DNA from: Oscarella lobularis | Lineage: Eukaryota; Porifera; Homoscleromorpha; Homosclerophorida; Oscarellidae | Direction: 5' to 3' | Length of the DNA: 64,000 nucleotides | NCBI RefSeq assembly: GCF_947507565.1 | Contig: NC_089179.1 | Span: 1,736,681-1,800,680 of the forward strand | Shown: piece after piece, positions 10,003-22,059 of the stretch | How the letters are laid out: every line of letters starts with the position of its first letter | Position numbering within the stretch: position 1 is the first letter of the stretch | Program-made: the position numbers and the translations under genes | The notes under the pieces: generated by a model | What the model was told of the DNA's origin: nothing | The model's input: the letters and a program-made list of their open reading frames with translations, nothing else | The model's database searches: none

Positions 10003-13000
10003 TCACATATCTTTCAATGGCACAGTGACACTGGCTGAATTTTCTCCGCCGTCATTGCTAGGCGGCGGCGCGTAGGCGGCAGATAGCCGAGATCGCCGCT
10101 TGACGGCCTTCAATGCCGCAACGACGTTCATCGACGCTCCTCCGTCCTTTAGAGCGGCGTCATATTCAGCACACCATCCCTAGAGAAAAGAAATGGTCAT
10201 CGCCACGACAGCATCTTTTGGGACAGATGCAACGCACTGGTATGTCATCTTTGTACAGCTGTAGATTGAGATCGTCCTTATTTCTCTTCCTCATGCCGAT
10301 GTATAGAAAAACATTCTGCAAACGTCCCCTGTACGTTCAAGGTCCTCGATTTTTAGATAATCCTGTTCTTACCTCGCTTGGGTCTCTGTACGAAGGGGCA
10401 TGGTTCAGATCTTGCGCTGTAAGCGTTACTCGTCGCTCTTTTAGTTCACTGTTGTTGTCTGTTATATATGTCGTCAGTAAAATGTCATCTCGATTTCCAT
10501 TTCCCCCATTTCTACCTTGGCTCAATCGAGCATTCTCTTTTTGTTCAGCGTCCATTGCCGCAAATGAGTCGAGCACAAACGATACAACAATAGTGACAAT
10601 CACCTTTACAGAAAAACGTTGATTATTCCAACAAATATCAGCTGATAAAGGCAGTTTCTTACCAGACTAATAAGATAAAAAATGATAAAGAAGGCACGAG
10701 CCGCTTCCCCGCACAAGTATGTGTAGGCATCCTACGAAAAAATGTTAGAGAACAAACGTCGACGCAGTAATCCGCCAATCTTACCATGATGACATACCAA
10801 TTGTTCACTACAGTTAAAATAAACAAGGTCTCTAAAAAGGAGATAAGCTAAAGAATTCGTGTACCCTTTCAATGTACCAAATGATCTCAAGATATTGTCA
10901 AAGTTGATATTGTAGTAGCGTCCGGGTCCCACGCCGTCGTAGTAATCAATGAGGTAAGCAAACGTCTCGGGAATGGTTTTAGTATCACTGCACAAAACAA
11001 TGCAATAGACAGACAGTACACCGTGAAATATCCCAAACTAACTTGTTGAAGACTCCCTTGTACAACACGCCGTGAAACACTTCCATTCCAATAATGGCGA
11101 AGAAATAGTAGATAGAGAAGAGGAGCAGCAGCATGCTAATCGAGAAAAAGAATTAGCACTGTAGCATACAATTACGATCATCTCACTATCCCATTCGAGG
11201 CATGACAACCCACAAGGCGAAAAGGATGTCTCGATAGCGCTTTCGCAGTGCAAACAATCTGGTAGTGTCAAGACTTTTAGACTGGGGTGATAAAGCCTCT
11301 CTACTGGCCAACCTGATCAGTCTTAGAGGTCGCAGATAAACAAAGCTGCTCAAGCCGTTGCCTTTCCCATCGTCAGAGACGGCTTCTCCGACTTCACCAA
11401 CGATGCTGACCACAACAATAGCCAGGTCAAACCTCAACAAAAAGGCCAATTAGCTAAAATGACCAAAAAAATAAAGGCTTCTTTATAGAGTTACCAATTC
11501 CAGAAATCGTGAAAAAATAACTTTGGACCTTGACCAAACACTTTCAGTGCCAATTCAATGCAGTACACTACATATCAGCTTTCAGTTTTACAGCATTTGT
11601 ATTCTATACGAACGTACAAACGAGAAAAATTTCGTCAACCACCCCAAACATATGAGACTGTGAAACAGGGTCTAAGGAAATCTCGTAATAAAGCTAGCAT
11701 TATTCCAAGCTACTTGCACCTTGTACCTGTTGTAGAAACGGCTTCAAATATCAGAGCAACCAAATTGCATAAAATAATAAATCCGACCAAATACTGAAAG
11801 TAGTCGTGTTCCACAATGCGTCGAACCACTGTCACGGGCAGGTAGTGGGTATTACAAAATTTTCGCCTTTTCTCTTACGCTTTCCCAGCTTTGCCAGTTG
11901 CCTCGGACAACGCTTGCTGTCATACCAACGTCCCCCTTGACGACCTTTCTTCAGCTAACCATTTAAGTTATATAATGGGTTATATTTATTATTTGTAATG
12001 AATGACTCACTGGAGTCCATCTCATAGTTGTGTAAGAAAAGAAACCGCAAAATTCATTGATTCTAATAGAATTTCTTTACTTATTACTTTGTGCAAATGG
12101 GTGTGCAATTTTTACTGTATTCCTCCCGAATCATCTTCGTCGATTGCCTTGAAAATGCACAGCACCTCAACATTATCTTTGTAGAAATAATTAAAATTTG
12201 TTTAATGAACTGTTTTCGTTGCAGATGAAGACACATTACTCATTCTTGGTCTTGCAAACTTCATCAGACTTTTAAACTGTTCAAAATTCATCACCTGAAA
12301 AACCAAGCGTGATGAATTCCGCATTGCTAACTCAGCCTAACTGTTTTGTCTTTGACGATCATGTTAAATGCCAACATTAGTCCAGCCCTGTCAGATCTCA
12401 ATGTCATGAAATTAAGTACAAAATGAGAAGCATAGAAACACCTTTTGTGCAAATACAACTTTCGAAATTTGTCTTTTTCTTGATCTCCAAACGTACCGTA
12501 GACAACGGCAAGAAACTTGGTAAATAGACAGATTAGTCAAATTAACCAAAAATAAATGCAACGCACCAAGTTGAGCAAGAGGTATAGACCAACAAGAAGA
12601 AAGACGTTGAAAAAGAGAGCAGAATACGGATGGTAGTCATATTCAACCATCATAATATCAGGATGACTGAAACAAAATTACAGGTATGCAACCAAATTAG
12701 ATTTTCTCTGTATCGTTACTTGGATGTTGTCAATAAGACGAACATCTGGACAAAGCTACCTCTAAACGTTTGAAAATACTAAAAGGAGAGAAGGTTAGAC
12801 TTACAGTATGCGAAAATAATTTGCTATTATTACCAAATCGTCTCCAATTTCCGAGAACAGAAAGAATGCTATAGCAAGGAAAAAAACCCAGATTGCCACT
12901 CCCATACTTTAAGGGGGAATTGCTCACCAAAAAGAGAAGAAATTGTTAAGAAGAAGAATACCAAAATCAGCATGTCCACTATAGGTCTCAACGAATAAAC

Positions 13001-13901
13001 AATATCGCGAACAATTCTATGAGCACGCAACAAACTCAAAAAATCCCAAAAATTAAATCAAAAAATTCACTTCACCTTCTCAGTCCCGACGCATAATAGG
13101 CGTCGAAGAACAAGACGGGACGCAAGCATCGAAGATATCTCGGATGATGCTTCCCTTGAATTAGTTCAACGAGCCCATCAAGGAGCAAGGCAAAAAGTAT
13201 TACAGCCTAAAGGGGCAATTTTCCACCTCTAAAACTATGACGTCACACGTACGTTGACTATGATTCGCTTCTGTTGGAGCAATCTCTTTAGTCCGAGCCA
13301 TCGAGCTCGAACACCCAGCAAAGTGAAAATGGTACAAGCAAAAACGAGCTCGATTATCACTTTACCCTACATGTAGTACAATACACATAAGGTAATCGAG
13401 TCCTTTGAGGTAGTGTATACAGCGTGTTCTCGATTATCCGAACCAAACTTTCAAATTAAATTTCGTTTTTAAAATTATTACGTCACACGCGACGACGTTA
13501 TTAATTAAATTTTATAGTGTTTTCAAATAATTGAGGGGATAATCGAGGTTACTTAATTTACCCAGACGGGCAAGCCGTTGACGGTTGTCGGCTGTTCGAA
13601 CAGCGCGAGAAGAACGAGCCCGAGAGGCGCGACGACTTCAATTATCCAGAAGGCGTGGTTGTGGCACAGTCGATAGGCACGCACTTCCTTTCGCGTTTTC
13701 GGATGAACGTCGTATTTGTCGTTGGCTAGGCCCTCTTCCAGAAAAATCGACGCTGACTAAGATCAGAATTGGGACGACGAAGCGACTGTTTTCCCCACGC
13801 CCGTTGTTCTATACTTCGTAGATGTCTATTTTATCGTCGTCGTCGTCGTTGCGTCGTTCGCAGTCTGCATCAGGCTTTAGAAAGGAAGCCGCTTCTTCCA
13901 T
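10003..13901 (-). CDS. two-pore channel (TPC), endolysosomal cation channel
   Basis: Two-domain voltage-gated-type channel of acidic organelles; family members are gated by PI(3,5)P2 and linked to NAADP calcium release. Exon 1 begins MEEAASFLKPDADCERR and is acidic. Exon 2 carries SASIFLEEGLANDKYDVH, then the first membrane helix HNHAFWIIEVVAPLGLVLLA. Many short transmembrane exons follow through 11000-13400. The second pore reads YYNINFDNILRSFE then TLFILTVVNNWYVIM, closely matching TPC1. A following exon gives MIVTIVVSFVLDSF. The last coding exon (about 10005-10182) is cytosolic (GWCAEYDAALKDGG; SASVTVPLKDM). Middle exons were not all resolved. A small inverted-repeat element sits in an intron near 13420-13552. 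Confidence 0.87.
13420..13552. mobile_element. degenerate MITE-like insertion in a TPC intron
   Basis: The termini carry an inverted repeat: CTCGATTATCC at 13429-13439 and GGATAATCGAG at 13537-13547, enclosing AT-rich non-coding DNA. This fits a small non-autonomous DNA transposon. No transposase reading frame is present. Confidence 0.35.
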
Positions 13902-14378
13902 GAGATAGGATGAAGCTCAGCTTCTCAGCTTGAGAAACAGCACCGGACGATCCGGGAGTCTGAGTACCTGTTTTCGCTTTGAGAGCGAGAAACCGGTCTC
14001 AGTGCAACGTTTGCTTCCATCACGGATTCTAGAATCCGTGCTTCCATCGGTTGATTCAATAAGCATTGCTTCAATCGGTTGAGTTTACTGTGATTTATCT
14101 AAGCCTTAGCCCTCCACACATGTACTGATTTATATTTCCCGGTGTTGGCCATATCATGTACAGCCACCCACCGCTCAAAGACACTACATAGTGTGACGTC
14201 ATAATTTTTATCTACCCGTGCCTAATTAAATTAAGCCTACTATGTACGAGTCTGCATGCTGTCAATCACATTTTCACGCATGCGTAAGAACTTTCAGTTT
14301 CATTTTCCGCAACATCGTGTTGGACTCGCTACTCACTATTATAATCTGCAGCAACTGGAACACGTTTGCCTCTTCATC
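13902..14378. other. intergenic with a 20-bp perfect palindrome
   Basis: Non-coding interval between two divergent genes. It holds a perfect palindrome at 14021-14040 (CACGGATTCTAGAATCCGTG) flanked by near-repeats of 'cttccatc'. At 14189-14202 lies TAGTGTGACGTCAT, containing a CRE-type TGACGTCA site, which recurs at 15556-15569 just past the next gene. Confidence 0.5.
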
Positions 14379-15550
14379 ATGCTGCGAGCACTTGTTGGCG
14401 TTGTGTCTTTCCTCATCATGGTACACGATTTCAAACAGCGCGCGTAATAATGTGGTTTGGCAGGCGATAGGCGGTGCCCAGTTAGCGTTTGTTATTTTGG
14501 CGAAACGCTCGACACCTTTTGATGACTCAGACATTTTCTCCGATTGGCTGATTATACTGACTCTTGCCTTATCCTCTCTGTCTGTGCTGATTTCGCTCAT
14601 AGCTCTGGTAGTAGCCTTAGTAAAGCGCCGGAACGAAGACGTCTCGAGTAATGCAGTATTTACCTTCTTCGGAGTGATTCTTAGTCTTGTCTGGCTCGGC
14701 GCCGGAGCTGCTCTGTCGTATCAGTGGACTACTAGTGCAAACAAAAATATTTCTTGGGCAATTGACGAAGATAGTGCAGGAGACTGTTTATCTGAATTTG
14801 ATGATCTTGCAAGCAGCCTTAGGTTACTGTTTTGTTTCTCGGGAGGTTTTGTCGTGACATGGGTGAATTTACTAATGTACTACTATAATATCTGGCCAGC
14901 CTAATGCATGTCTTTTTTACAGGTATTGTTCTCTTTTGCGGCCGTTGCTCAACAGTTGGAGGTAACAGGTAGGCTCGTACCATATTGTCTTTTAATTGTA
15001 AGCTTTACATACAAAAGATTCGGAGTGTTTGAGACTCTTCTATCTAGATCTCTGCTCTGGCTGTATACGTATTAGCATTGGAGAGCTATGAGGTGACTGA
15101 CGTACATCATACTCAAACTGTCTGCACGGTTAGCGTCAGCAAGCTTAGCGAAGCGGCTTCAATTATCAATCTATTGCTTTGTGCAATCTATCCTTTTACA
15201 ACAATTACTTTGCTTGCTGGATCACCTTTGGCATTTCTGGCAATTTTGGATATTATAGCAGGAGCTCTTTCGTTGTCTTCTGGCATTCTCCTTGTTCGCG
15301 AGAGTATGGGTTTAAAGGGAGACATAGCGGCTGGGCTTGCTTTCGCCTCATCTGCCATTTTAGTAAGAGAAAAATATCAATCAATGGGTGTTTTTGAGAC
15401 TTTTCTGTTTTGTAGATGATCTCTGCTCTTTTCAGCATTTGTTGCTTGTGTTGTTGTAGTGAGAACAACGACGCTCACTACAACGACGAGCCAATTCCAA
15501 AGTTTATAGTTTCAGGCGGATATCGGTTCAAAAAGTGGTCTCGAGCGTAA
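14379..15550 (+). CDS. multi-span membrane protein, unrecognised
   Basis: Predicted from splice continuity: MLRALVGVVSFLIM (exon 1), then AIGGAQLAFVILAKRSTPF, WLIILTLALSSLSVLISLI, VFTFFGVILSLVWLGAGAAL and LFCFSGGFVVTW, joining VLFSFAAVAQQLE, ISALAVYVLALESYE, LLCAIYPFTTITLLAGSPLA and LAILDIIAGALSLSSGILLV. The last exon has ISALFSICCLCCCSE, a cysteine cluster likely to be palmitoylated, and ends KKWSRA. I count seven or eight hydrophobic helices. It could instead be two adjacent four-helix (MARVEL-like) genes, since the first half has an in-frame stop if the small intron near 14863-14922 is not removed. The sequences before two acceptors (15019-15045 and 15385-15415) resemble each other, hinting at an internal exon duplication. 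Confidence 0.55.
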
Positions 15551-15797
15551 CTATGTAGTGTGACGTCATGTGAAACCACACTGATTTGTCACATACCTAC
15601 AATGCATGTGGCAGCACTACACTTTTTTGTCTTCACAATTTTGTCGTTCTTTAATCAACATAACCACGTGAATGCAGTTCATGATTCTGCAAATGTTATG
15701 TACTTTCTTTCTCACCGTTTGAAATTATCACCACACAAATCTAATGCTCACCCTGGCAAATGCCCTTCACATGAATAAAATCAGTTGACTAGTCAAA
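15551..15797. other. 3' intergenic between convergent genes
   Basis: Carries the second TAGTGTGACGTCAT copy (15556-15569) and AT-rich 3' UTR sequence. No coding exon seen. Confidence 0.4.
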
Positions 15798-16826
15798 TTA
15801 ATGATGACTTTCAGTTACAAGTCTCCGCTTGAAACAAAGTTTTTCACAGCAAGCTCTGCACATTACTTTTATCTAGAGCAAAAGAATTAAGTAGCCCTGG
15901 TGACAAAGAGCCGATACATGTATTATTTATTAAAATGCCCACTAATTTCCTTTTCCAATTCACTTACTCTCTTTCCTTCCTCCGATGCAATCATTTTCAA
16001 ATCTTTCTTCTGAAGACTAATAAATACAGTACGAAGCAAAATCAGCTCATCTTTACCAGAAACGCATTTCTCTCTCACCGCACAATCAATGCCGCCTGGC
16101 GTAGCTTTCCTTGTTGTATTAGACTCCATGCATAGTAGAGTCGACATTGAATGGAGAGAATAGGATCACCAAGTTTTACTGCCAAAGCCAATTGCCGAAA
16201 TGATATGGCACCGGCAACTCTTGCCTTCAGGCGGCCAGAAATCAGTGCAACCATACATTAAATAATTAATTAATTAATCCCTAAAAAAACTCACGTGATT
16301 GAGTTGAACTTCTCCTAAAGCAGAGTATGCTCCTCCTAACGTAGATAGCCAAGCAAAGACGCTTTCTAAACGAGTTTTGGTCAGTGTTAAGAGTAGTAGT
16401 CTTCTGCTCCACTCCATTTCGGCACGTGTCAGCTCTGATTCTTGGCCATGGTACGATGGACAGCAAAGACGCAATTTCCACTTTTTGCATTTTCTCGCTT
16501 GTAGCACTTGTTCCGTTTTGATGGAAACGTCATTTATGTTTCCAAGTTCGTCCTCTTGCCAAATCTGCGTCCGAATCCACGCAGCGAACGACGTTCGAAA
16601 CGGTCTCGAATATTCCAACTCGTGTGCAATGGCCAAAGAAAGTCTTAGTCTCTTGCAAGAAAGCAAGACGCCTACCGCGGACGAGTCGCCCTGTCTCGAT
16701 GGCCTTCTGAAAGAGAATTCGCGCAACATACCGACATTGCTTAGCGCGCGCACTCTCGATGCTGCTTCGTTTGTTTCGCGGTTCTTCGAGACTTCGAGTA
16801 CCACACGAGCGATGCAAAAGCTCTAA
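15798..16826 (-). CDS. unrecognised protein, helix-rich
   Basis: The main exon (about 16297-16826) encodes a helical protein with SRPFRTSFAAWIRTQIWQED, KKWKLRLCCPSYHGQESEL and ESVFAWLSTLGGAYSALGE. It splices in frame to ARVAGAISFRQLALAVKLGD and CRLYYAWSLIQQGKLRQAA, then to LQKKDLKMIASEEGKR and a last exon IKVMCRACCEKLCFKRRLV ending SHH at 15798. The frame and splice continuity make it a real gene; I do not recognise the family. The 5' end is unsure: the frame is open to an acceptor-like site at 16826 without an ATG before 16729, so either translation starts at 16729 or an upstream exon exists. If the latter, it overlaps the RMND1 first exon in antisense. Confidence 0.65.
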
Positions 16827-18255
16827 AGTAGGTCAGACGCGTTATGCACGATCGGTGAAAAAAGAAGGAGACAAACAGAAAGCAGAGGTTCGGGGAAAGA
16901 AACTGTTACTCGGAATTTCCAAAAGGCTATGCTAGTCTCTAGGAAAAACTATGCAGAGCTTATGCAACGGCGGAAGAATATAGCTGGAAACAGCTTCGAG
17001 AGCTGTTAGAAAGTCACGGTGGCTATACTCTCAATCAATTGCCTGAGGGTTCGGTATATTCTAGCAAGTAGCAACTTTTTCTCTAATCAAATCTGCAGAT
17101 GCCACTAACGTTCTTCACGCTAAGACGGAAAACGGTGAATTATTCTTCTTTAGGTAAAATGAAACGTTGATCTAATTTACTTATTTATTGCTTCGTTGAT
17201 TGCCTTAGTTTTGGTGCCATGGTGAGCTGGAATTTGAGCAAGCCTCAGGTAGCTGGTCAGACAAGTTAACTTCTAATTTCTTTGATGCATTCTTTTGCAG
17301 TTGGTCGAGGCTCGAAAGATCATTGCAGCTGCTCAGCTTCATCCATATGCCAATTCCTTAGTGGAAAGAGAAAACGAAGAATTTAGTTATTCATATGAAA
17401 GGTGAGATGCGGCATTGTTTTCATGCCACAAAATCAGCACTTTGTGTTGCGTGTCCTTCAGAGCAAACAGTCAACTTGCTAATGGTCAAATAGTTTTAAA
17501 AGAAGACACCGATCAGAAGAATCAAAGACTCGAACGTCTGGCATTTTCTAATGCCATGGCACTTTCTGGTAATTTTAATTTTTTCTCAGGTCTTTTTTTA
17601 CTGAGTGTTGTGCAGTTAAACTAGCGATGTGGGAATGTGCTCTTGATGAATTCATTGAATCCATCAATTGGGTTCCTCAGGCAAGTTTGCAAAAATTCGT
17701 TCTTCTTTCTTTGGCTTACTTTAGCTCTGCGCAGTCTCTCAAAGAAGGTCAACTGAGAAAGCTCAGTCGCAAGAACGTGCTTCAAAAGACAGGGACTCTC
17801 GTAGCACTCAGGTTCTGTCTACTTTTCTGTGCGCTGCATAAGTTGACAGTTGTTTTGGATTCAGCCACGAAATTAATCTGAGGTCCGATTTATTAGAAAA
17901 TCCCGATTTCTACTGGGATAGACCGCAATTGGAAGAGCTCTACAGTCAAACGTGCAAGCACCTCGACGTCCACTTCAGAACGAGAGTAAGTGAATCAATT
18001 AAACGCCACTAGAGAGTCGTTCATTGTCCACGTGTATCGTAATTGCTGTCAATAGGTCATAAACAAAAAACTGGATCATTGCTCTGATTTAGTTGAGTTG
18101 CTTCGAACCCAGCTAAATGAAAGGCACTCACATAGGTTGGAGTGGCTCATCATTTGTCTTATTGGAACAGAGGTACGAAAGTCAATTGTGCCCTTACTTT
18201 CTTCTAGTCCCCTTGTTTACAGATCGTTTTGGACTTGGTTGGGTATTTGAATTAG
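16759..18255 (+). CDS. RMND1: RMND1, mitochondrial translation factor (DUF155)
   Basis: Inner-membrane protein of mitochondria needed for mitochondrial translation. Exon 1 starts [20 protein letters not shown] at 16759, a strong mitochondrial presequence, and ends KQKAE. It then joins [20 protein letters not shown] and [15 protein letters not shown]. Core exons give [50 protein letters not shown] and [19 protein letters not shown], matching the DUF155 signature. The C-terminal membrane segment is [20 protein letters not shown]. About nine exons; it looks complete. The first exon lies antisense to the 5' end of the neighbouring minus-strand gene. Confidence 0.9.
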
Positions 18256-18403
18256 GAGTTTGTCTAAATTGATAAAATAGACTTCCCAGGCACTCATAAA
18301 CTAACCAGATTAGATCAAGACTCTGGTGTTACAGTGATGGCTGCAATATTTTATTAGTTTGTACAATACAATAAAAGCGAGTATATAAAAAATTTGATAA
18401 TTT

Positions 18404-20050
18404 TCAATGAAGTGCGATTGCTAAATGTTCTCGTACAAAGTCGCCGTCTTTAATTTTCAGTTGATTCAACTAAAGAAGGTCAGATAGAAGAATAAATGAC
18501 GTGCGGATATAAGGTTGAGTGTAATTGACCTCAAGAAAAAATATGTCTTCTTGCAGGAGAGCTTCGGGAGGCGATTTCAACGTTGTTATGATATTTAACA
18601 GACTGGAAGAACCATTGGACGTATTAAAACAGAAAAGCCTATATTGTACTTCATCTATGCTACCCACTCACTCTGAACAGCGTTCTCTCTTTTGCGGGGA
18701 GCCTAATGCAATGTTCAGTATAGTAAAGCCGACTTTAAATAGCACTTTGACTCCTGAAAAGACAGACAGACGTATTTTACTGGATTAATGACATAAAGTA
18801 TCTACCTTCGCAGAAAAACATGTCAAGAATTCTAAGGACAATGTTCCATGGTAAGGATCTAAAGTATGCGTGAGTACGACAGCAAAGAAGTATCATTGTA
18901 CCAACTCTACCTGCAATATATGCATGTAAACCATTCACACATATACAGAAGTGGATCGTCAGCACCGTTCTTGATCTATTACAATCACATAAGCACTAAT
19001 TTTTACATCTTTATCTATGAAGACCAAGTGCTTGGAAATTTGCGGAAAGTAAAGTTTCAAAAGACGTCCAAACAATTTGCTGTCACTTTTGATGCCTTCC
19101 TAGTGACAAATTTCAGTAAAGTGCGTAAGCGTGCACATCAATGAGGCTCTCACCAAACCGGGACTGTAATAGCCAATGAGATATTTCTGGCATATTACAA
19201 CCAGACACCAAAACGCTTGCTAGTAAATAAAATGATTCCAAAATAAAATAAGCCTACTCTTTTTCACCTCATCTGGCATGTGCATTAGGAGCGTAGCAAC
19301 TATGGGAGCCATGGGCTAGAAATTAGAAACACATACGTAAGTCCTTCCATTCATTATTTAATTAATCCTACTTGGCAAAATCCGATGTTTGTGTCGTAGA
19401 GTGAATACGCTTTTAAGACGTCTCTCAATTCAGATTGCCTAACCACCCCACCCCATAAAACGTTACTGATTCACATAACCATATGAGAATAGTCTTGCAC
19501 CCCTGGCCTTTCGACGTTCGAAAGAGAAAATGCTGAGGAAACGTTCGATGCAAATCCTTATCAATAGATTCCAGCCACGGGCAGTCTGCATCGTCAGTGG
19601 ACACGAGTTGCTAATGTAATAAGAACGCTATTTAATTAGAATCGATTATTGATTTATTTTATTTTCCTACTTGATAAAGGTTTGGATTTTCTACGAGTCG
19701 TTCTCTGCTTCCTGTTAGATGCTGATAGGCTATGCCGCGCAATGACTGGGGAATTCCCTTTCGACATCTTTCCTTCACCTGAGAAAAATTTTTAGACACC
19801 TTCTACTCGCTATTAGCTGTAATCTAATTACTTACTTTTTTGTGGTTGGCTTTCATGTACGAGTTCCACGTGTCCAACATTTTTCTCCACTTGCTCTCGC
19901 GTTTTCTTATCTGATCCACGTTCGGAACGGAAATTCCTCGATAGCTGCAGGGAGAATGTACGAACTACGGCTTTATAATACGGCGTACTCGTACAGATCG
20001 TCCTTGTTTGGTCTATAGAATCCAAACCGATCCGTTGGCATGTCTTCCAT
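18404..20050 (-). CDS. TBC1D10-type Rab GTPase-activating protein
   Basis: Rab-GAP of the TBC1D10 (EPI64) family, acting in vesicle traffic and microvillus or exosome pathways. Start MEDMPTDRFGFYRPN at 20050, then KRESKWRKMLDTWNSYMKAN. The TBC domain has CRKGIPQSLRGIAYQHLTGS, with IDKDLHRTFP (the IxxDxxR arginine finger) and LYDTNIGFCQAMAPIVATLL (FCQ in place of the usual YxQ). Later exons carry RSLPWNIVLRILDMFFCEG and GVKVLFKVGFTILNIALGS. The tail (KSPPEALLQEDIFFLEV; LNQLKIKDGDFVREH) matches the TBC1D10 end but is short, with no proline-rich or PDZ-binding extension, ending at 18404. Confidence 0.87.
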
Positions 20051-20138
20051 TGAAAAAACACTGACGTCCCCCTAGATCCTTGTACGGGAGTTATTTCTCT
20101 GCAACTCTTTTCCGTAACGCGCTTTAGTGAAAACCTCC
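20051..20138. promoter_or_regulatory. 88-bp bidirectional promoter interval
   Basis: Separates the TBC1D10-type start (20050, -) and the SNRNP40 ATG (20139, +). Both promoters must share this space. An in-frame GTG upstream at 20127 was not taken as the start. Confidence 0.55.
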
Positions 20139-21901
20139 ATGGAAAGTTTGAAGCGGCCTCTAGGCGGTGCGTCTACGGCGATTGTGCCCGCTAAGCGACC
20201 GAGAAATGAAGTTGCCATTGCCGAGAGCAAACGGGGAGGCGCTCTATTACCTTCGGTGCGGGCGAGACCCCAATTCGAGGGCACGATTTCTCACGAGTCT
20301 CTTTTGCGGCCTTCTAGGGCCCGACGAGAACGTCATCCTTACAAGCACCCATTATGCTATTGACAGGACACGAGGTATGGGAGTTTAGAGTTTTTTTGCT
20401 GCGTCTCTTATATTTTCTACCCTCTACTCAAGGGAGAATTGTATACAGCGAAATTCAGCCCAACTGGCGACATCTTGGCGTCAGCTGGATTTGAAAAGCA
20501 AATATGTGAGTGATGTTGATGATGCACATAACCAATTTTTGAGTGTTTGTTTGGTGCCTTTTTTTCTGTATACAAATCTCAAAATAGGGAGCTTAAAACT
20601 TAGTTTGTGCAACCTTTTTTCTTAGTCCTCTGGAACGTGTTTGGAGAGTGCGAGAATTTCGGCGTTTTGAAAGGTCATGCAGGTGCTATTATGGAATTGC
20701 ATTTTTCAACTGACGGAAGGTAAAGAGAAAAGCGCCTAACTACACACGACTTTGCAGTTGATACGTGCTTTATAGCAACATCTTCTCCTGTGCCACGGAT
20801 AAGACTGTCGCCGTTTGGGATACGGAGACGGGAAATCGGATCAAAAAACTTCGTGGTCATACGAGTTACGTGAACTCGTGTTGCCCTTCGCGACGCGGCG
20901 ACCAGCTAGTTGTGAGCGGATCTGATGACAGCACGGTCAAGGTACGACAGCATCTGGTTGCCAGAGAATCTATAATTAATACTTGTATTAATCTCGTCTT
21001 GTTCTGCTTTATGATAACCGTGTTCTATGTTAGCTTTGGGATGTCAGAAAGAAGGAGCCTGTGCAGTCATTTCAAAGCTCGTATCAGGTAAGGGAATTAG
21101 TTGGAGTTCATCTTTGAGTGCAATGTAATGTATGCTAGGTCACTTCGGTGTGTTTTAACGATACTGCTGAGCAGATCATGTCTGGTGGTCTCGACAACGA
21201 TATCAAGGTAAGACGTAGTTGCAAGAAAAATGATACTAAGTGGATTGGCTGATTAGGTTTGGGATTTGAGGAAAAACGATATACTTTATACACTCTCTGG
21301 GCACGCTGATACGGTTACTGGACTTAAATTGAGTCCGGATGGCTCGTATCTTCTGTCAAACGCAATGGATAGTGCTGGTAGGTTATAAGCTAGCTGATTC
21401 GTACAAGTCGTGAAAATCGTTTTGTCACTTTAGTCATAATTTGGGATGTGAGGCCTTTTGCTCCTCAACAGAGAATGCTAAAAGTTTTCGTAGGTGCTCA
21501 GCACAACTTTGAAAAGGTAGACACGCCATCGATTCGCACAATTGCAATTATAACACAGCTGTAGAATTTGATTCGATGTTCGTGGTCTCCCAACGGTTCC
21601 AAGATAGCGTCAGGATCGGCAGATAGGTATTAGTTCTTGGGCACGTTGTTTATTCTTCCTCCATCTGCGTTGTTTAACTTAACAGAATGGTTTTGGTTTG
21701 GGACACAACGACACGACAAATCCTGTACCGATTGCCTGGTCACGCGGGATCAGTCAATGACGTCGACTTTCATCCCAAAGAACCAATAAGTGAGTCGACA
21801 GCGAAAACTGATTTACATCTACTGGCACTAATTGTTACGTTTCTCTAGTTCTCTCTTGTTCCAGTGACAAAAATGTGTACTTAGGAGAACTGGATTTTTA
21901 A
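20139..21901 (+). CDS. SNRNP40: SNRNP40, U5 snRNP 40 kDa WD40 protein
   Basis: WD40 propeller component of the U5 snRNP in the spliceosome. Start MESLKRPLGGASTAIVPAKR with the family's basic N-terminal KRPR. Repeat exons include GELYTAKFSPTGDILASAGF, FGVLKGHAGAIMELHF, SCATDKTVAVWDTETGNR, IKKLRGHTSYVNSCCPSRRG, LVVSGSDDSTVK, LYTLSGHADTVTGLKLSPDG and YLLSNAMDS. It finishes with RQILYRLPGHAGSVNDVDFH and a last exon ending YLGELDF. Seven WD repeats can be placed. It closely follows the vertebrate protein and looks complete. Confidence 0.92.
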
Positions 21902-22059
21902 TAAATGGTCGTCTCTTCCGCTCTAAGCTACGTACATATTTTGCACGTTTCCCTTTACTAAGAGGAAATGATGGCAACAATCAGTTCCGACGGACTAAAA
22001 ATAGTACTGTAAAAGGGGGCGAAAAAAACACGTGACATTTGAGATTCGGTTTTTCCGCA

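Noticed and set aside
10113-10622. 169-codon plus-strand ORF
   Set aside because: Antisense to the last exons of the two-pore channel.
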